A model generated the notes under the pieces. It was not told the DNA's origin. It was given only the letters and a program-made list of their open reading frames with translations, and searched no databases. From NCBI GenBank assembly GCA_905221605.1, contig CAJNDS010002435.1, forward strand, positions 1,027,277 through 1,091,276: DNA of 64,000 nucleotides. The letters run 5' to 3'. This DNA is from Symbiodinium natans. Its lineage: Eukaryota > Sar > Dinophyceae > Suessiales > Symbiodiniaceae. Shown here piece by piece: positions 1-11,437 of the stretch (position 1 is the first letter of the stretch; the number at the start of each line of letters is the position of its first letter). Position numbers and translations under genes: made by a program.

Positions 1-160
1 GTATCCATGTCTCTCGGGCCAGGGAGACATATCCTGTCAAGTCAACGGCCGATTTCGAGTGGCAATCGACAATCTTGTTCGAAGACGCTCTTTGCTGTTG
101 ACTCTATAAAATGTATGAACAATACATGCTAATTAATATACATGCACACACGCACACGCA

Positions 161-240
161 TATACATATACATATATGTATCTGTGTGTATATATATATA
201 TATATTTATACATACATATACATACACATATTCATTTACA
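161..240. repeat. TA/CA-rich microsatellite
   Basis: Alternating purine-pyrimidine run made of TA, TACA and TG units; simple-sequence DNA without coding value. Confidence 0.8.
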
Positions 241-264
241 AAAGGTTGGGCTCTGATTAGCAGT

Positions 265-283
265 CCCCCCCCCCCCCCCCCCC
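265..283. repeat. Poly-C tract (C19)
   Basis: Nineteen consecutive C bases followed by an A-rich run. Tracts of this kind recur through the window and are places where length may be wrong. Confidence 0.85.
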
Positions 284-738
284 AACAAAAAAACAAAAAA
301 AGAAAAGTTCATGACATAATCGCAGGGTGGCTTTTTTTGACCACCCTGAATCAGGTTTGAGCAAAAGTTGTTTGGGTGCCCAAGGGGGGCCTCTTTCAGG
401 TAAGTAAAGCCTTCAAGACTTCATTCCTCTGAAAGCTTTACAGTTCCAGAGCTTTGAGCTGCAGCCGTGAGAAGGCTGTAGAGGCTTTTGGTTTCGGATC
501 GGGCTTCAAGATGCTTCAATGCCCTAAGTTTTAATTCTTGTCCCCGGCGTCTCCCGAACTTTGTGCACACTTCCAGACCAACTTTCAAAGCGCTATTCTG
601 AACTCCGGGCTATCGTGGGGCTTGAAGGATGGAGGCCTTATGTTTCAAGATCTTGGGGCTGTAGTCTAATGCTTTGAAAGTTCCAGAGCTTTGGGCTGCT
701 CTTGAAGGCGGGAGGCTATTTGAGTGTCAGATTTTTTC

Positions 739-760
739 GGGGGGGGGGGGGGGGGGGGGG
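739..760. repeat. Poly-G tract (G22)
   Basis: Twenty-two consecutive G bases, the longest homopolymer I found in the window. Confidence 0.85.
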
Positions 761-877
761 TTAATCCGAGTTTGTGAAAAACGTTGCAAAATTACGAACC
801 ACGTTATTTTTGAGGTTCGCCCACATTTTGGTTTGTTGCGAACCACAATACTAAGTGGAACCACTGGCTCGCCTCAG

Positions 878-2072
878 GTGCCCTGCGCCGAAATCCATGG
901 CAATCTCACGCAGGCCCCAAAGCTGCTCCATTTGCTGGTTTGGGTGTGCGTGTGCAGGCAGAAGGGTTTGCATGTTGACAGGTTGCAGGCTGTGGAAGTA
1001 GACTGTGTTGGAGACAGCACAAGCAGGTGGAGCGTGCTGGTGCTTTAGCTGTGACTTGGCAGTGGACATGAGCTCAAGCTGCGGCTGTGTTTGGGTCCTA
1101 AATGGCAAATCTTGAGCCAGCTTCCTGACAGATCGTTAAGGTAGATGCTACAAAGCCTGCAAAAGCTCAGGAGTTTACTGCCGGAACGGCGAGGACTCTC
1201 GTAGCCACGGATGTGGCAGCCAGAGGCCCGCACCCAAGTTCAGTTCAGAGGAGCGCGTGGATCTACATGCTTTGCGTGTGCCGGAGGTTTAGATGTCGAG
1301 GACATCACTTTGGTGGTTTGCTCCCCGCTGGCACTTCTGTATCTTTGCAAACAGCAATGCCTAAAACAGGTTCACTAAGCCGGGGCTCAGAGTGCACAGT
1401 GACTGCACAGTGAGTGCAGCTAGCTGCAGTTCTGAGAGGCTTTGATTTTCCGGACTCAATGACCGGCTGCTCGACCTTGTCAGAGCGCAGCACCACGCGC
1501 GAACAGGGATGAGCGTGATGAGGGTTTCCTTCTTTGGTGCTTATAGGGCTCTTGGGTGTGTGTGGGGGGGGGGGGGGGGGTGTGGGTTGGGGTGGAGGCT
1601 GCTACAACGGTTACGGAGTCCAACAAAAAGATCCGCGCGAAGGCGGCATGGAAGACTACGTTCACCGGATCGGCCGGACGGGTCGCGCGGGGCGCACGGG
1701 ATGGGCTGCAGCTTGCCTGAAACAGATGAATACCATTTCGATCAAGTGGCCTCACAGGTGCTGACGGTTTCGAGGACCTTTCTTTCTTTTCACAGTTTGG
1801 TGAAAAATCGCCACTCGTCAGTTTGTACGCAAATCCCTGGCACTTACTCCCTGAGCAGACATGCAGTTGGGATTGTGTTGCTGTCTTGGTTCCTAACTGT
1901 GCTCCGTTACCCTTAGGCAGGTGGCAACAAAACTAGGGGCATGTGAAGGTCTTCATCAGTTGATTTGCAGGTCACCTTCTTTCCTGCACCGGCAGACGTG
2001 TCGGGTACGCGTTCCGCAGGCACTGACCTGCTCAGCAAGACATGGCCAACCTATCTGCGATTGAATTGGTGA
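878..2072 (+). CDS. DDX5/Dbp2-like DEAD-box RNA helicase, 3' part (split gene)
   Basis: ATP-dependent RNA helicase of the DDX5/DDX17 type; only the second RecA-like domain is in the window. Exons read as 878-913 (EIHGNLTQ, the HGD/SQ region before motif V), 1171-1225 (TLVATDVAAR, motif V), 1287-1319 (GLDVEDITLVV), 1439-1465 (FDFPDSMT), 1643-1707 (EDYVHRIGRTGRAGRTG, motif VI with its catalytic arginines) and 1971-2072 (VTFFPAPADV to a TGA). From 1171 onward splice phases join without a break, giving AARGLDV, FPDSMTGGMEDY and TGWAVTFF. All introns have GC donors and AG|G acceptors. About eight residues expected between 913 and 1171 were not found (perhaps a micro-exon). Whether the TGA at 2070-2072 is the true end or lies past a further donor is uncertain. 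The N-terminal half (motifs Q to III) is outside the window or unrecognised. Subfamily is inferred from motif wording. Confidence 0.8.
1564..1580. repeat. Poly-G tract inside helicase intron
   Basis: Seventeen G bases in the intron between exons 1439-1465 and 1643-1707. Confidence 0.8.
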
Positions 2073-2232
2073 AGTGAATGAAGCACCGTGTCGCTAGTCT
2101 GTCACAGGTCACATCCAGGTTGTAGGTGCGTCGTCGCAGGCTTGCAGCCTTGTCATGCAGCAAAGCATGTTGTCAGCCAGTTCCACACCCAACACCTCCC
2201 ATGTACAAGCGAACAGCTTCTAGAAACAGCCA

Positions 2233-2260
2233 GGTCTCTTCCAATTCTTTCTCTTGCCAG
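2233..2260 (+). promoter_or_regulatory. Candidate spliced-leader trans-splice acceptor for DDX54
   Basis: A pyrimidine-rich run (TCTCTTCCAATTCTTTCTC) ends in TTGCCAG at 2260, 13 bases before the DDX54 start codon at 2274. Dinoflagellate mRNAs receive a trans-spliced leader at such AG sites. The role here is inferred from position and composition; a short UTR of 2261-2273 would result. Confidence 0.5.
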
Positions 2261-2273
2261 TAAGACGCTTCTC

Positions 2274-5200
2274 ATGGCGCCGGTGAGGGATGAGACGGAG
2301 ATGGAGACCGGAGAGGAGCCTGTCAGGAAGGCCAAGAAGGCCAAACCGGGCTCCTTTCAAGGCTTGGGCCTCAGCGCGCCCGTCTTCAAAGCCATCATGC
2401 GATGCCTGGCCTGCAATGGCAAAGTGTTCAACATCGTTTCAAAGAAACTTGCTAAGCTTTACTAAGCTTCCGATGAAAGAGCCCATCAGCTGTTGAACGA
2501 GCCGTGGGTGCAAAACGGGCAAAGAAACAACGAGCTAAGCGGCTTCTGCGAGAATCCTGCTAGGAACAGGGGAACCGTGCAGCAGAACCTGGCTCAAGTT
2601 TTCAGCCGAGGCCTTGGCTACAAGGTGCCCACGCCGGTGCAACGCAGAGCAATCCCTGTGATTTTGGAGGGCCAGGACACGGTGGCCATGGCCCGCACTG
2701 GCTCGGGAAAGACCGCAGCCTTCGTAATCCCCATCCTCGAGCGCCTGCAGAGACACTCGGAGAGTGTGGGCTGCCGGGCTGTGGTTCTGTCTCCCACCCG
2801 AGAGTTGGCGTTACAAACAGCCAAGGCCTGCCGCCAGTTGGCTAAGTTCATGGACTTACGCATTTGTGTGCTGGTAGGCGGCCAGGCCCTTGAGGCGCAG
2901 TTTGAGCATTTGGCGAATAATCCGGACATTCTCGTTTGCACGCCTGGACGGCTGACACACCACATCTCTGAAGCAGAGCTGAGCCTCCAGCGCGTGGAGG
3001 TGCTTGTTTTCGACGAAGCGGACCGACTCTTCGAGTTGGGCTTTGCAGAACAGCTTCAGCAGGTACTAGAGGCCAGCCCTCCAAGCCGACAGGTGATGCT
3101 TTTCTCTGCAACGCTTCCCCAGCAGCTTGTAGCCTTTTCACGTGCCGGCATCAAGGATCCGGCCTTCGTTCGCCTGGATGCAGAGACCTCTCTTTCCGAG
3201 CAGCTTAGCCTTTGGTATCTCTTTGTCCGGCAAGATGAGAAGCTGGCAGCTGCCGTGGCAGTGCTGCGTCGATTTCACAACGAGGGCAAGACCACCATCA
3301 TGTTCCCAAGCTGCACACTGGGCAATCCCTCTGCAATCCTGCGAGCAGTCCTTGTAGCTGTCGCCCCCAATAATTAATTAATATATAAATATATGTACAC
3401 ATCGATATCGCCCGGCAGTCCCCCGCAGCAGATACATCACCCTCATATTGCGACTTCAACAGGCCCTAAGAGGGCAAAAGCTAGGATCAAGGATTGTTGA
3501 CTGGGAGCTTTAGTTTGGCCACACAGCGGGAGGTTCGTTGCGACGAAGCACCACGTGGAGTTCTTCAACGAGCTGCTGCGTCAGCTCGGTCTTTCTGTGG
3601 CTGTGGTGTATGGTCAAATGGATCAGACAGCTCGTCAGGAACAGGCCATCGGTTCGAAGAGCTGCCTCAATGGACATGTTGTGTGATTTCGGCAGAATTT
3701 CGGATCCCTCCAAAGGTTGAACTCTTGATGTTGATGCATGAGAATGGCGTTGAGTGCATGCAGAACAGGTGGCCCGCTTCCGGAAAAAGGAAGCCCTGAT
3801 CCTGGTGACCACCGATGTCGCAGCACGGGGCGTGGACATCCCGCTTCTGGACCACGTACCTGGACTCCGTTCATAGTTGTTCACCGCTCGTCATCGTTTG
3901 TCTATACTTCTTGAAGCTCTGAATTCGTGCGATTTCATGTCTCCCGGGCCCAAGGTGGTGAACTTCGACTTCCCAGCCAGCGCCAAGCTGTTCATCCACC
4001 GATGTGGGCGAACTGCCCGTGCCGGCCGCAGTGGCCTTGCGGCATCGCTGGTCACTTTGGACGACCTGCCTTACACAGTGGAGCTGATGACCTTCTTGGG
4101 CCACAAGATGCGCTTGCCCGGAGAAGGCACTGAGGGCGTGGACAAGGACGAAGCTTCGACCGAACCCGTGCTCGGTGCCATGCCGGCCTTGGACCATGAA
4201 GTGGAGGCCCTGGGCGCCTTGCTGGAAGAAGGCTCCCTGCTGCAGAGTTTGCAGAAGTCTATGCAGGCTTCCTACAAGCTCTACTACAAGACCCGGCCGT
4301 CTGCTTCCCGTGCCTCTGTAGCCCGAGCCAAGCGTCTCCTGGCAGACTGCGGTGGCCCTGCGCACCTCCAGAGTTTGGTGCACCCGGCCTTTGCCAATGG
4401 CCTCGCGGCACCTAAAGGGGCTTCAGGCTCCAAAGGTGTGACAGCAGAGTCAGGCAAGTCGGACATGCCCGCAGTTTCCTCCGACCTCGCATACCTTCGC
4501 AATCTTCGTGGCTATCGTCCCAGGGCTGAGAAGCTGGGCAACGTCCTGTCCTTTTCTGCCATGCGGACCATGGAACAGGAGAAGCTCGACGCGGCGGCTA
4601 TTGCCTCAAGGGACACCCAGGAGGCAATCTTGGCTGAACCTGCAGCAGCCTCAGCTCCGCGGCGCCGTCGTGCACAGTCTCGCAAGCGGCCCTCGGCGCC
4701 CTCAGCACCTGCACCGCCAAAGGCCGTGAAACGGAGCCGACCGCATCTGTCGAAGGCAGCGCGGCGGAGGCTGCGGACAGGAGATGCCGAAGTGCGGCAA
4801 GAGTTTGGCGAAGACTTCGACATCACCATCAACGACAATGAGGACAACGGAGCCTCGGGAGGGAAGGTGGAGCAGTTCTACCTCAGCACAGAGAGAGACG
4901 TCACAGAGGAGGCACGAGAACGTGGCTTCGACATGGAGCAGTACCAGATGGACCTTTTGCCTGACGATGCCTCGGACATCAAGAAGGCCAAGAGCGTCAT
5001 GCGCTGGGATGCCAAGCGGAAGAAGTACCTCCCGACGATGGTGTCCGTGGACGGTCGTGCCCTGAAGGGACAGCGGCGCAACGAGAGTGGGAAGAAGGTG
5101 AAGGGGGAGAAGGAGAAGGGCAGCGCCTACCAGAAATGGTCTCAGGCGACAAAGCGGCGGATCCAGAAGGTGGGAGAAGTTGAGGATACATCGAATACAT

Positions 5201-5661
5201 CGCATGCATTGGGCAGGCTAAAGAAGTCGGAGGCCAAGACAATCGAATTCGATGCGACCGCTGAGCCGGTAGACGCACCAAACTCCCGAAAGCCCGTTGT
5301 GCCATTCCATGGCAAGATCAGCCAAGAGCACCTGACACACAAGCAGAAGCGTGCCCTCAAGAAGCGGGCAAGATTGGACTCAGTGGCCCAGGGTGCTGGT
5401 ACGACAGAATTGAAGACAGCACACCAGATGCAGCAGGACAAGAAGCTCCGGGATCGGCAAAAGCTCAAGCAGAAGCCATGGCTCCGCAAGCAGCGGGCCA
5501 AGCAAGCCAAAGAGACACGCATGAAGAAGATGGAGGAACAGCAGATGAAGTACGGAGCACGTACCAAGGCCAAGATGCTCATCATCGAGGGTCCGAAGCG
5601 CTGGACCAAGCGGCAGCCGAAGCCCCAGAAAGGCTACGGACGGCGCAACGGTGGCTTCTGA
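2274..5661 (+). CDS. DDX54: ATP-dependent RNA helicase DDX54/Dbp10, complete, five exons
   Basis: Nucleolar DEAD-box helicase of large-subunit ribosome assembly. Exons: 2274-2400, 2611-3301, 3533-3644, 3769-3855, 3955-5661. Together they make 2724 bases, 907 residues plus TGA, close to the family's roughly 880-1000. Introns are GA-AG, GT-AG, GC-AG and GT-AG, each exon after an intron starting with G, and all phases agree. Visible motifs, by residue: GYKVPTPVQ (Q motif, 45-53), ARTGSGKT (70-77), PTREL (104-108), TPGRL (153-157), DEAD (177-180), SAT (208-210), [12 protein letters not shown] (motif IV region, about 273), [10 protein letters not shown] (324-333) and [13 protein letters not shown] (from 354). 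Past residue 640 a DBP10 C-terminal domain reads [20 protein letters not shown] and [12 protein letters not shown], followed by a Lys/Arg-rich tail ending in GYGRRNGGF. Start: the first ATG after the trans-splice site, opening with [13 protein letters not shown]; the conserved [13 protein letters not shown] follows at once. Function is from the family. Confidence 0.93.
2401..2610 (+). other. DDX54 intron 1, GA-AG
   Basis: Begins GATGCC and ends CCGAG before exon base G. Removing it joins ATG-C to GC-CTT, giving the conserved [17 protein letters not shown], so the GA donor is supported by the protein. Confidence 0.8.
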
Positions 5662-8310
5662 GATCAGGCCATCTCAATGGGCCATAGGGCAATAGGGTAT
5701 CATAGGCAGTTCTGATGGCAGTGACGGTTAGTGCCGAAGGCAACCAACCCACTCATGGATGTGAGCTTGCTGCATCTTTTGTTTAACAGCAGCTCAGCCA
5801 TGTATAGCCGATTAGGGGAGGCAAGAGACAGCCAGGCCTTCCAAAGCCTGCACGCGTTTCTTGTGCAGGTGAAACAGGGGCTTTTGTTATGGCCATTGCT
5901 CACGCAGCTTCGGGCCGCCATGAACGCCGATGAACCTGCCACCTGCACACTGCTTCTTGAAGCGCTCGGGCCAACCTCGACATGTGAAGGCAATGCCCAT
6001 GACTTGATCAAGCTGCTGCAAGCTGCGGGCCAGGAGGCATGTGCTCGAGTACGGTTTTTGCTGTTCAACTGTTCCCCTGAGTCTTTGTTATTTGCAGCTC
6101 AGGGCTGTTGCATCAGACCCTCGCTCATGACCATGTGAGCGCCGCGCTACCATCTTGACCTGATTTGACGTGACAATGCTGATGGAATCCGACATCATCT
6201 TATGAACTTGAGTGTCGAGGGAGGTCGAGTGCACTTCTTTTGAGGGGGCAAAGCCTGTGGAGGTCTCACCAGATCTCGCCAAGCAACTCGATTAAACTTG
6301 CCCGGGGGGGGGGGGGGGAATTGTTGACCTAAGGGCCCCAACAGAGCTCCCACTGGAGCGTGTCCGGGTATCATCGCACTCAAGGGATGCTGCGGCAGAC
6401 TTGTTTGTGCAGACAAGGTGGGTCGAGGTGGGGGAGGTCCTGTGTTGAGACGCGACCCCTGAAAGTCCTCTTAGAAACTTAGCCGTAGCTTGCTAGTATG
6501 TGCCTTCATTGTATAAACTATAGATGTTGTATCCGGTCGGTACTTCTAGACCCGTTAGGACAGCAAAGGCTGGACCAGGGGCCGGTGGTCTCCAGTGTCA
6601 ACCAGCGTTCCGGCAAGGGCGGGAAGATCCTTGGACCGGAACATGACTTCAACTTCGAGCCTCAAGGTTGAGAGCAATACACTGCAGTCTTATACCGCTA
6701 ATAAATCGAGATTTTGAGCAAGAGCATCTCAAGCCTCGAAAGTCCGAAGAAATCCAGTTCAGGCCACCTAAATGGCGACTGAAAGATTTTGAAGAGTCAC
6801 TTCCTCCCCACTCCCATCAGATCCGTTTCCTGGTTGTACCCCGGTCAATGAAGTTGCCGAGTGTTGGACAGCTAAGGAAAGGCCAGCGGCTCAAATTCGG
6901 GAAAGCAAGGGGGCCATAAGGTGATGGAAGCCACTTTCGTTTTCTTCTGCACGCTGCGAGGAAACAGGCAGTTACATCACCTGATCGTCCTGGCAGATAT
7001 CATCCCGAATCTGCTTCATCACTCCATTAAACCCCGCAGTTCAGCAAACCACGAGCCCGCAACTCTGGTGCGTTCGGTAAAGCTCGAGATCTACATCCAT
7101 CTATTGAATCTAGTGAATCTAGTGAATCTATCGGGCCAGGCATCGGCTTGATCAGCGCAGAGGTTTTCGGACAGTTGGGTGACCGCAAGCTTCGCATCCG
7201 TAGATGAATCCAGCGCTTCGTAAACTTGGCAAACCCTGAACTTCTAAGCCGTGGCATGATCTGTGTTGCAAAAAGAGAGAAGCCACAACTTGAAATCAGA
7301 GCTCGGAAGTTTGGACTTGGCCCAGGCTCCAAAGGCAGCAAGGGAACAAAATCCGGACGAGGAGCTAAGCCGCGAAGTGATTGGCGCCAAATCTTGAGGG
7401 ACGTTGTGGCCGAAAAAAAACCCTCCCTGCCGACATCCGCCCATGGAGCGAAGTTGACACTTGTAAACCACAGCGCTGCAGGAGCAACAGCAGTCACTGA
7501 GGCCACAGGCCAAAGGGGATGATGAAAAGGGACTATCAAGTTGTGGCTCTTGACATCTTGCCAGTTGCGGGCGTCCTTGGTGCAGGGTGCAGCGCGCCAA
7601 AGCTTACGTAGTGTGTCATCGATTCAACCAGGTCCGCCAAATGACCGGGGCGTGAGGATCGAAGGTGTTGAGGGTGACGTGCAGCCGGTCACTCGGTTCC
7701 AGGACAGCATGTCGGGGTGACATGACATGACGCATGTCAAGGTACTCCTTCGAAGCACAAATAATCACTAGAAGGCCGACCCATAATATGCACGTCGGGC
7801 CCACCCCTACATGGCCACTGTCCAATCAGCATGAGAATATCACGCTTCCTTACATGTTTGCAGATCCCAAACTCTCAAGGGCATCCCGTGGTGCAGGATT
7901 CTCCTTTTCGAAAGGCCCTCCGCAACTTGGCTGCCCACACTCAGTTGTCTTCGCTGTTTTACCAAATGTAGAATTCAGTAAGGCGCCTTGGTGTTTTAGG
8001 GCCAGACACCATACACACGATTTCTCCAAGACCAAGGCAAGGAGCTGCTTGCGGCAGGCTACACAGAGCCAACGCCAATCCAGGCTTGAATGGTACGAGC
8101 TGTCTCTTGTTCAGCATCTGTTTTGAGACTTGTATCCATCTTGGTATGAGATTATGTGCTATAAGTGTTATAATGACAGTATGACCATTATGACCATTAT
8201 GACGATCAAAATGGCAAAAGTTGCGCAAATGTGCGGATCCGGCCAGAAGACTGACTTACTTCGTACAGTTCACAGATGTTCACAGCTTCGTCCCCTTTCT
8301 ACATGTGCAG
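5662..8310. other. Unidentified stretch after DDX54
   Basis: Contains an open reading stretch at 5731-6138 (+) with helix-like composition (for example LLLEALGPTS and DLIKLLQAAGQEA) that could be a small gene or an exon; I recognise no family. A G15 tract sits at 6304-6318. A second open stretch at 7226-7522 (+) is Lys/Gly/Arg-rich and also unrecognised. The AT(G/A)ACC-type short repeat near 8172-8205 is simple sequence. Confidence 0.35.
5731..6138 (+). CDS. Possible small protein or exon, unidentified
   Basis: 135-codon open frame starting MPKATNPLMDV, 70 bases after the DDX54 stop on the same strand. Composition is leucine/alanine-rich and looks helical, and no signal peptide or motif was identified. 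It could equally be DDX54 3' UTR or part of a further split gene; an internal CAG|GTG site near 5867 would allow splicing. Confidence 0.25.
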   Translation: MPKATNPLMDVSLLHLLFNSSSAMYSRLGEARDSQAFQSLHAFLVQVKQGLLLWPLLTQLRAAMNADEPATCTLLLEALGPTSTCEGNAHDLIKLLQAAGQEACARVRFLLFNCSPESLLFAAQGCCIRPSLMTM

Positions 8311-8632
8311 GCCTACGCCTGGCCTCTACTGCTCAGCGGGCGCGACTGCATTGCTATTGCGAAGACCCCTGCCCCAACAGCTTCAGAGGAGTTGTTGTAC
8401 CGTAGCTCGGAGTGTCGAAATGTCTTTTCAGACCGCACAACGCACATCATTCTCAAACATGTTTCTGCAGCAGAGCGAGTGTGCGGGCTCTTGCTGGCTG
8501 CGAGAAGTCAGTCACTGATTGAACAAAAACATCCATGCACGGAGAGAACGTTGTGCGATGTTGTGCATGTAAAACCAGCCCGCGATGGTCATAAGGACGG
8601 GCTCTGGCAAGACTTTAGCCTTCTTGCCTCTT
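8311..8632 (+). CDS. DEAD-box helicase exons carrying Q-motif tail and motif I
   Basis: Exon 8311-8363 reads AYAWPLLLSGRDCIAIA, and exon 8596-8632 reads TGSGKTLAFLPL. Splicing with a GA donor at 8364 and an AG|G acceptor at 8594-8595 restores IAIAKTGSGKTLAF, the Walker A (motif I) region of DDX5-like helicases. Donor, acceptor and phase all fit. The upstream Q-motif core (PTPIQ) and the start were not found. This is a second DDX5-like gene or fragment, distinct from the one at 0.9-2.1 kb. Confidence 0.7.
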
Positions 8633-10568
8633 GACTGCAAGGAAGGTCTCGGTCTCGCCAAGTTGTAGGCTGTGTGGCCCCTTCACACATCTGCGCCAGC
8701 CCTGAGCCAAAGATGCCATCTTCGATGTTAGCTCAGGCTGCCAGCGCTTCACAGCATTCATGCTTGGCTCCAGGCTCGGCTATCGCGTCAGTTGGCAGCG
8801 CATGCCGCTCTCATGAGCAAGAAAAAAACATCTGAGGCAGGAACGTATCCCCTTCGGAAGTGTCAGCCACTTTCGACAGGAAGAGCAGACCAGCGCCGGC
8901 ACCAGTGACGCTGGCGTTGGCCCCCTTGCACTGGTGGCCGCGTGCTCAAGATTGCAGCTTTGATCCCGCATTTGTCATGATGCCACTTGCACTCCAGGGA
9001 CATTGTGGAGTTATCCTCTTTTCTGGAGCCCTGCCAAGCCCCGCACACCTTCCGCTGAGCCTTTACAAGCACCACCTTCTTGTCGAGCTGCAAGTAAAAC
9101 CGTCACAGGATCTGAACTTGTTGCCCTGCCTTGACAAGTGAGTTGGTTTGATACAGCAATGTGCGGTATAGTGCAGGGCTTCGACTTGAGGGCGCTTGTG
9201 GGGGAGTAAGGTCGCTCCGACACGTGAGCTTGCAGCGCAGATCCACAGAGAGGTGGCTTTGCTTTGCACCTTATAGATTGAGAGATTGTTGTGACGAATG
9301 GTCTTAAGACATGGACTATGTGTCGCAGCGAGGCCGAGAGGTTCACCCGCGGCTGCCGTGCCCCTTGGCGCATGCTCAGCACCGCGAGAAGCATCTTGCG
9401 TTCACAACTTCGGCGAGTCAGCACAAAAGCCAGGTAGTTCGGCTTCTCAGCTTCATTCACATGTAATGACACACAGCTATGATAATGAAGAGGGAGCTTT
9501 ACAGGTTTGATGTTTTTCATGAGACAGGCACACTCACCGAGAGCCATTTCTACTAGTAGTTCAACAACCTTCGCGTTTCTTAGGCGTGCGTACTGGGTCA
9601 CAGGGCACGTCTATAGAGGCATGTATGCCGGCATGCGCAGCCATGAGCTGGAGCAGAACCCATTTGTCCGGGAAGTATATGAAGTATCAATGGCCCGATA
9701 TGCCCCGTGTCGAATCACGAAGAAAGTGAAACAATAAGATTTGGCATCGTTAATCCCGTCTGTGCATGTGCTGCTCGACGGGACCCCTACATCTTAACGC
9801 ATGTAAATTGAAAGCTAGTTGAATTAATTTGCGCGGTTTTCTTTCACGCTGACTACTCAAAGTTAATTGCACATACGGAAGTCAGGCCACGAAACTGCAT
9901 GGTGCTGTTGCTACGGAAGCATGAGGAAGGGCTTGCGGAAGCACATCGCCGCGGAAGCTCCCGCGGAAGAGATATATATATATATATATTGTGTGTAGGG
10001 TCTCCGTCCGCGACGTTTGATGCGAACTCGGCGGAAGCTTTGCGGAAGCGTGTCGATGCCAAAGGCTTGGCCTTTCCCTATTTGAGCCCGTGCCACACCA
10101 GTTTTAAGCAAAGGTATAAATCATTCTTAGAAAAGCAAGTCCAGATGTGCTCTCGCGGAAGCGTCGGACGCAAGCCCTGGCTCCTTGCGATTTTATGGGT
10201 TCCGAGTTCCGAGCCTTTCACCCAAAATCATTATAAAAGCATCAAGGAAGGACAGGCACGGCTCGTGAACCGCATGGGTCAGAAACTCTGCACTGCGAGG
10301 CCGGCTGCGTCCATGGAGGCACCCCTTGGGAGCCACAGGCCGCTCTCCTGGAGGCGATCTTAGGTCTTTGTTTCTCTTAAGTCTTAAGACTTCATAATCG
10401 CCTTTTGAGCTACTCGAGAAAGATCGCATCTTTCGAAGGAAAGTCGGTGGGAACACGGGGGCACGGATGCAAGGAGCCTTGGTCTACAGAGGCTTCTAGA
10501 TGACAGCCTCGCATGTTCTAAGTGGGGCCCCTCTCCAAGATTCATACTGAACTGATGATTTTTGTCAG
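8633..10568. other. Introns or spacer between helicase pieces
   Basis: No secure exon. PVTLALAP at about 8899-8922 resembles the start of motif Ia (LVLAPTREL) but lacks the TREL part, so it is only noted. A (TA)n run lies at 9971-9989. Confidence 0.3.
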
Positions 10569-10600
10569 GCTGGCGTGGAACTGTTGGTCGCAACCCCTGG
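10569..10600 (+). CDS. DEAD-box helicase exon with motif Ib
   Basis: Following a TTTTTGTCAG acceptor, the frame reads AGVELLVATPG(R), matching the GxxxLVATPGR motif Ib. A GC donor may follow at 10601. It is co-directional with the 8.3-8.6 kb motif I exons, so probably the same gene, with long introns. Motifs II, III, V and VI were searched for between 10.6 and 12.4 kb by eye and not found. Confidence 0.55.
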
Positions 10601-11437
10601 GCGGCCACTCGACTAATCAATGCATGCGCAGTAGTTCTGGCCTCGTCTGACATGCAAGAGAGATGGGGTGATATCATGTTCAGACTCGTTCGATCAAGCA
10701 CCTTCCTCCTTCGAGCCTCCAAAGAAGCCGTCAGTTGACAACCAACGGACTAAACCGCCATGTCAAGAATCGCTGTGATAGCCGTTTTTCCTTAGTTGCC
10801 CGGTGCGAATTTGCTGAACAAGCATGCGTTTCGCCACCTCGTCGTTTTGCACTTTAAATCCTAGATGCCAAACCTGAAGCAAGCGCGCCTTCACAGCACT
10901 CAATTCAAGGTTGGCCTTCCTGATGGCCCGAGGGGGTGAGGCAGCAGCCACGGCAGCCCGGGCCCCCGGCTTCGGGTATCTTCGGGAAACTCCTCGGGTT
11001 TCAGGGTGTCGTGAGGTAGGCTCGGCTTGAACGTGGCACATCACGAAATATTATTGCGTTGGGCGAACGGGAGGTTGCACCTGGGTGCTTGAATGTACGA
11101 GATCTGGAGGAATCTGAGCTTCACTCAAAAACCACAGCTCGGTTTCGACCATGTTGAGGTCCGGTTGAGTTCGCAGAAATGGCGATCCGCCAGTCTAGTG
11201 TAAACCTTGAGCTAGATGTGCCAAAAGGGTGGCAGGGTTGCGAGAGGATAAGCTGTACTGTATAGAAGTAAATAAGCGTCCTAATCCTGTACCCTCGCCG
11301 CACAACCTCGAGATCATCCGAACTTGCGAGCAGACGTTACGTCCTAGCTTCCTAGGTGCGGAGTTTCAGATATGAATGTCAGTTATGAGCCTCGCGCTGC
11401 AAGAAATTCGGACAGCATGGAGACGTCGGGCACCCAA

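Larger units (their letters stand above)
1..877. other. No gene recognised; AT microsatellite and homopolymers
   Basis: No conserved protein segment was seen here. The stretch holds a TA/TACA-rich microsatellite near 161-240, a C19 tract at 265-283 and a G22 tract at 739-760. Because the helicase piece that follows lacks its N-terminal half, this region probably contains introns of that gene, whose 5' part would lie left of the window. That is inference. Confidence 0.4.
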
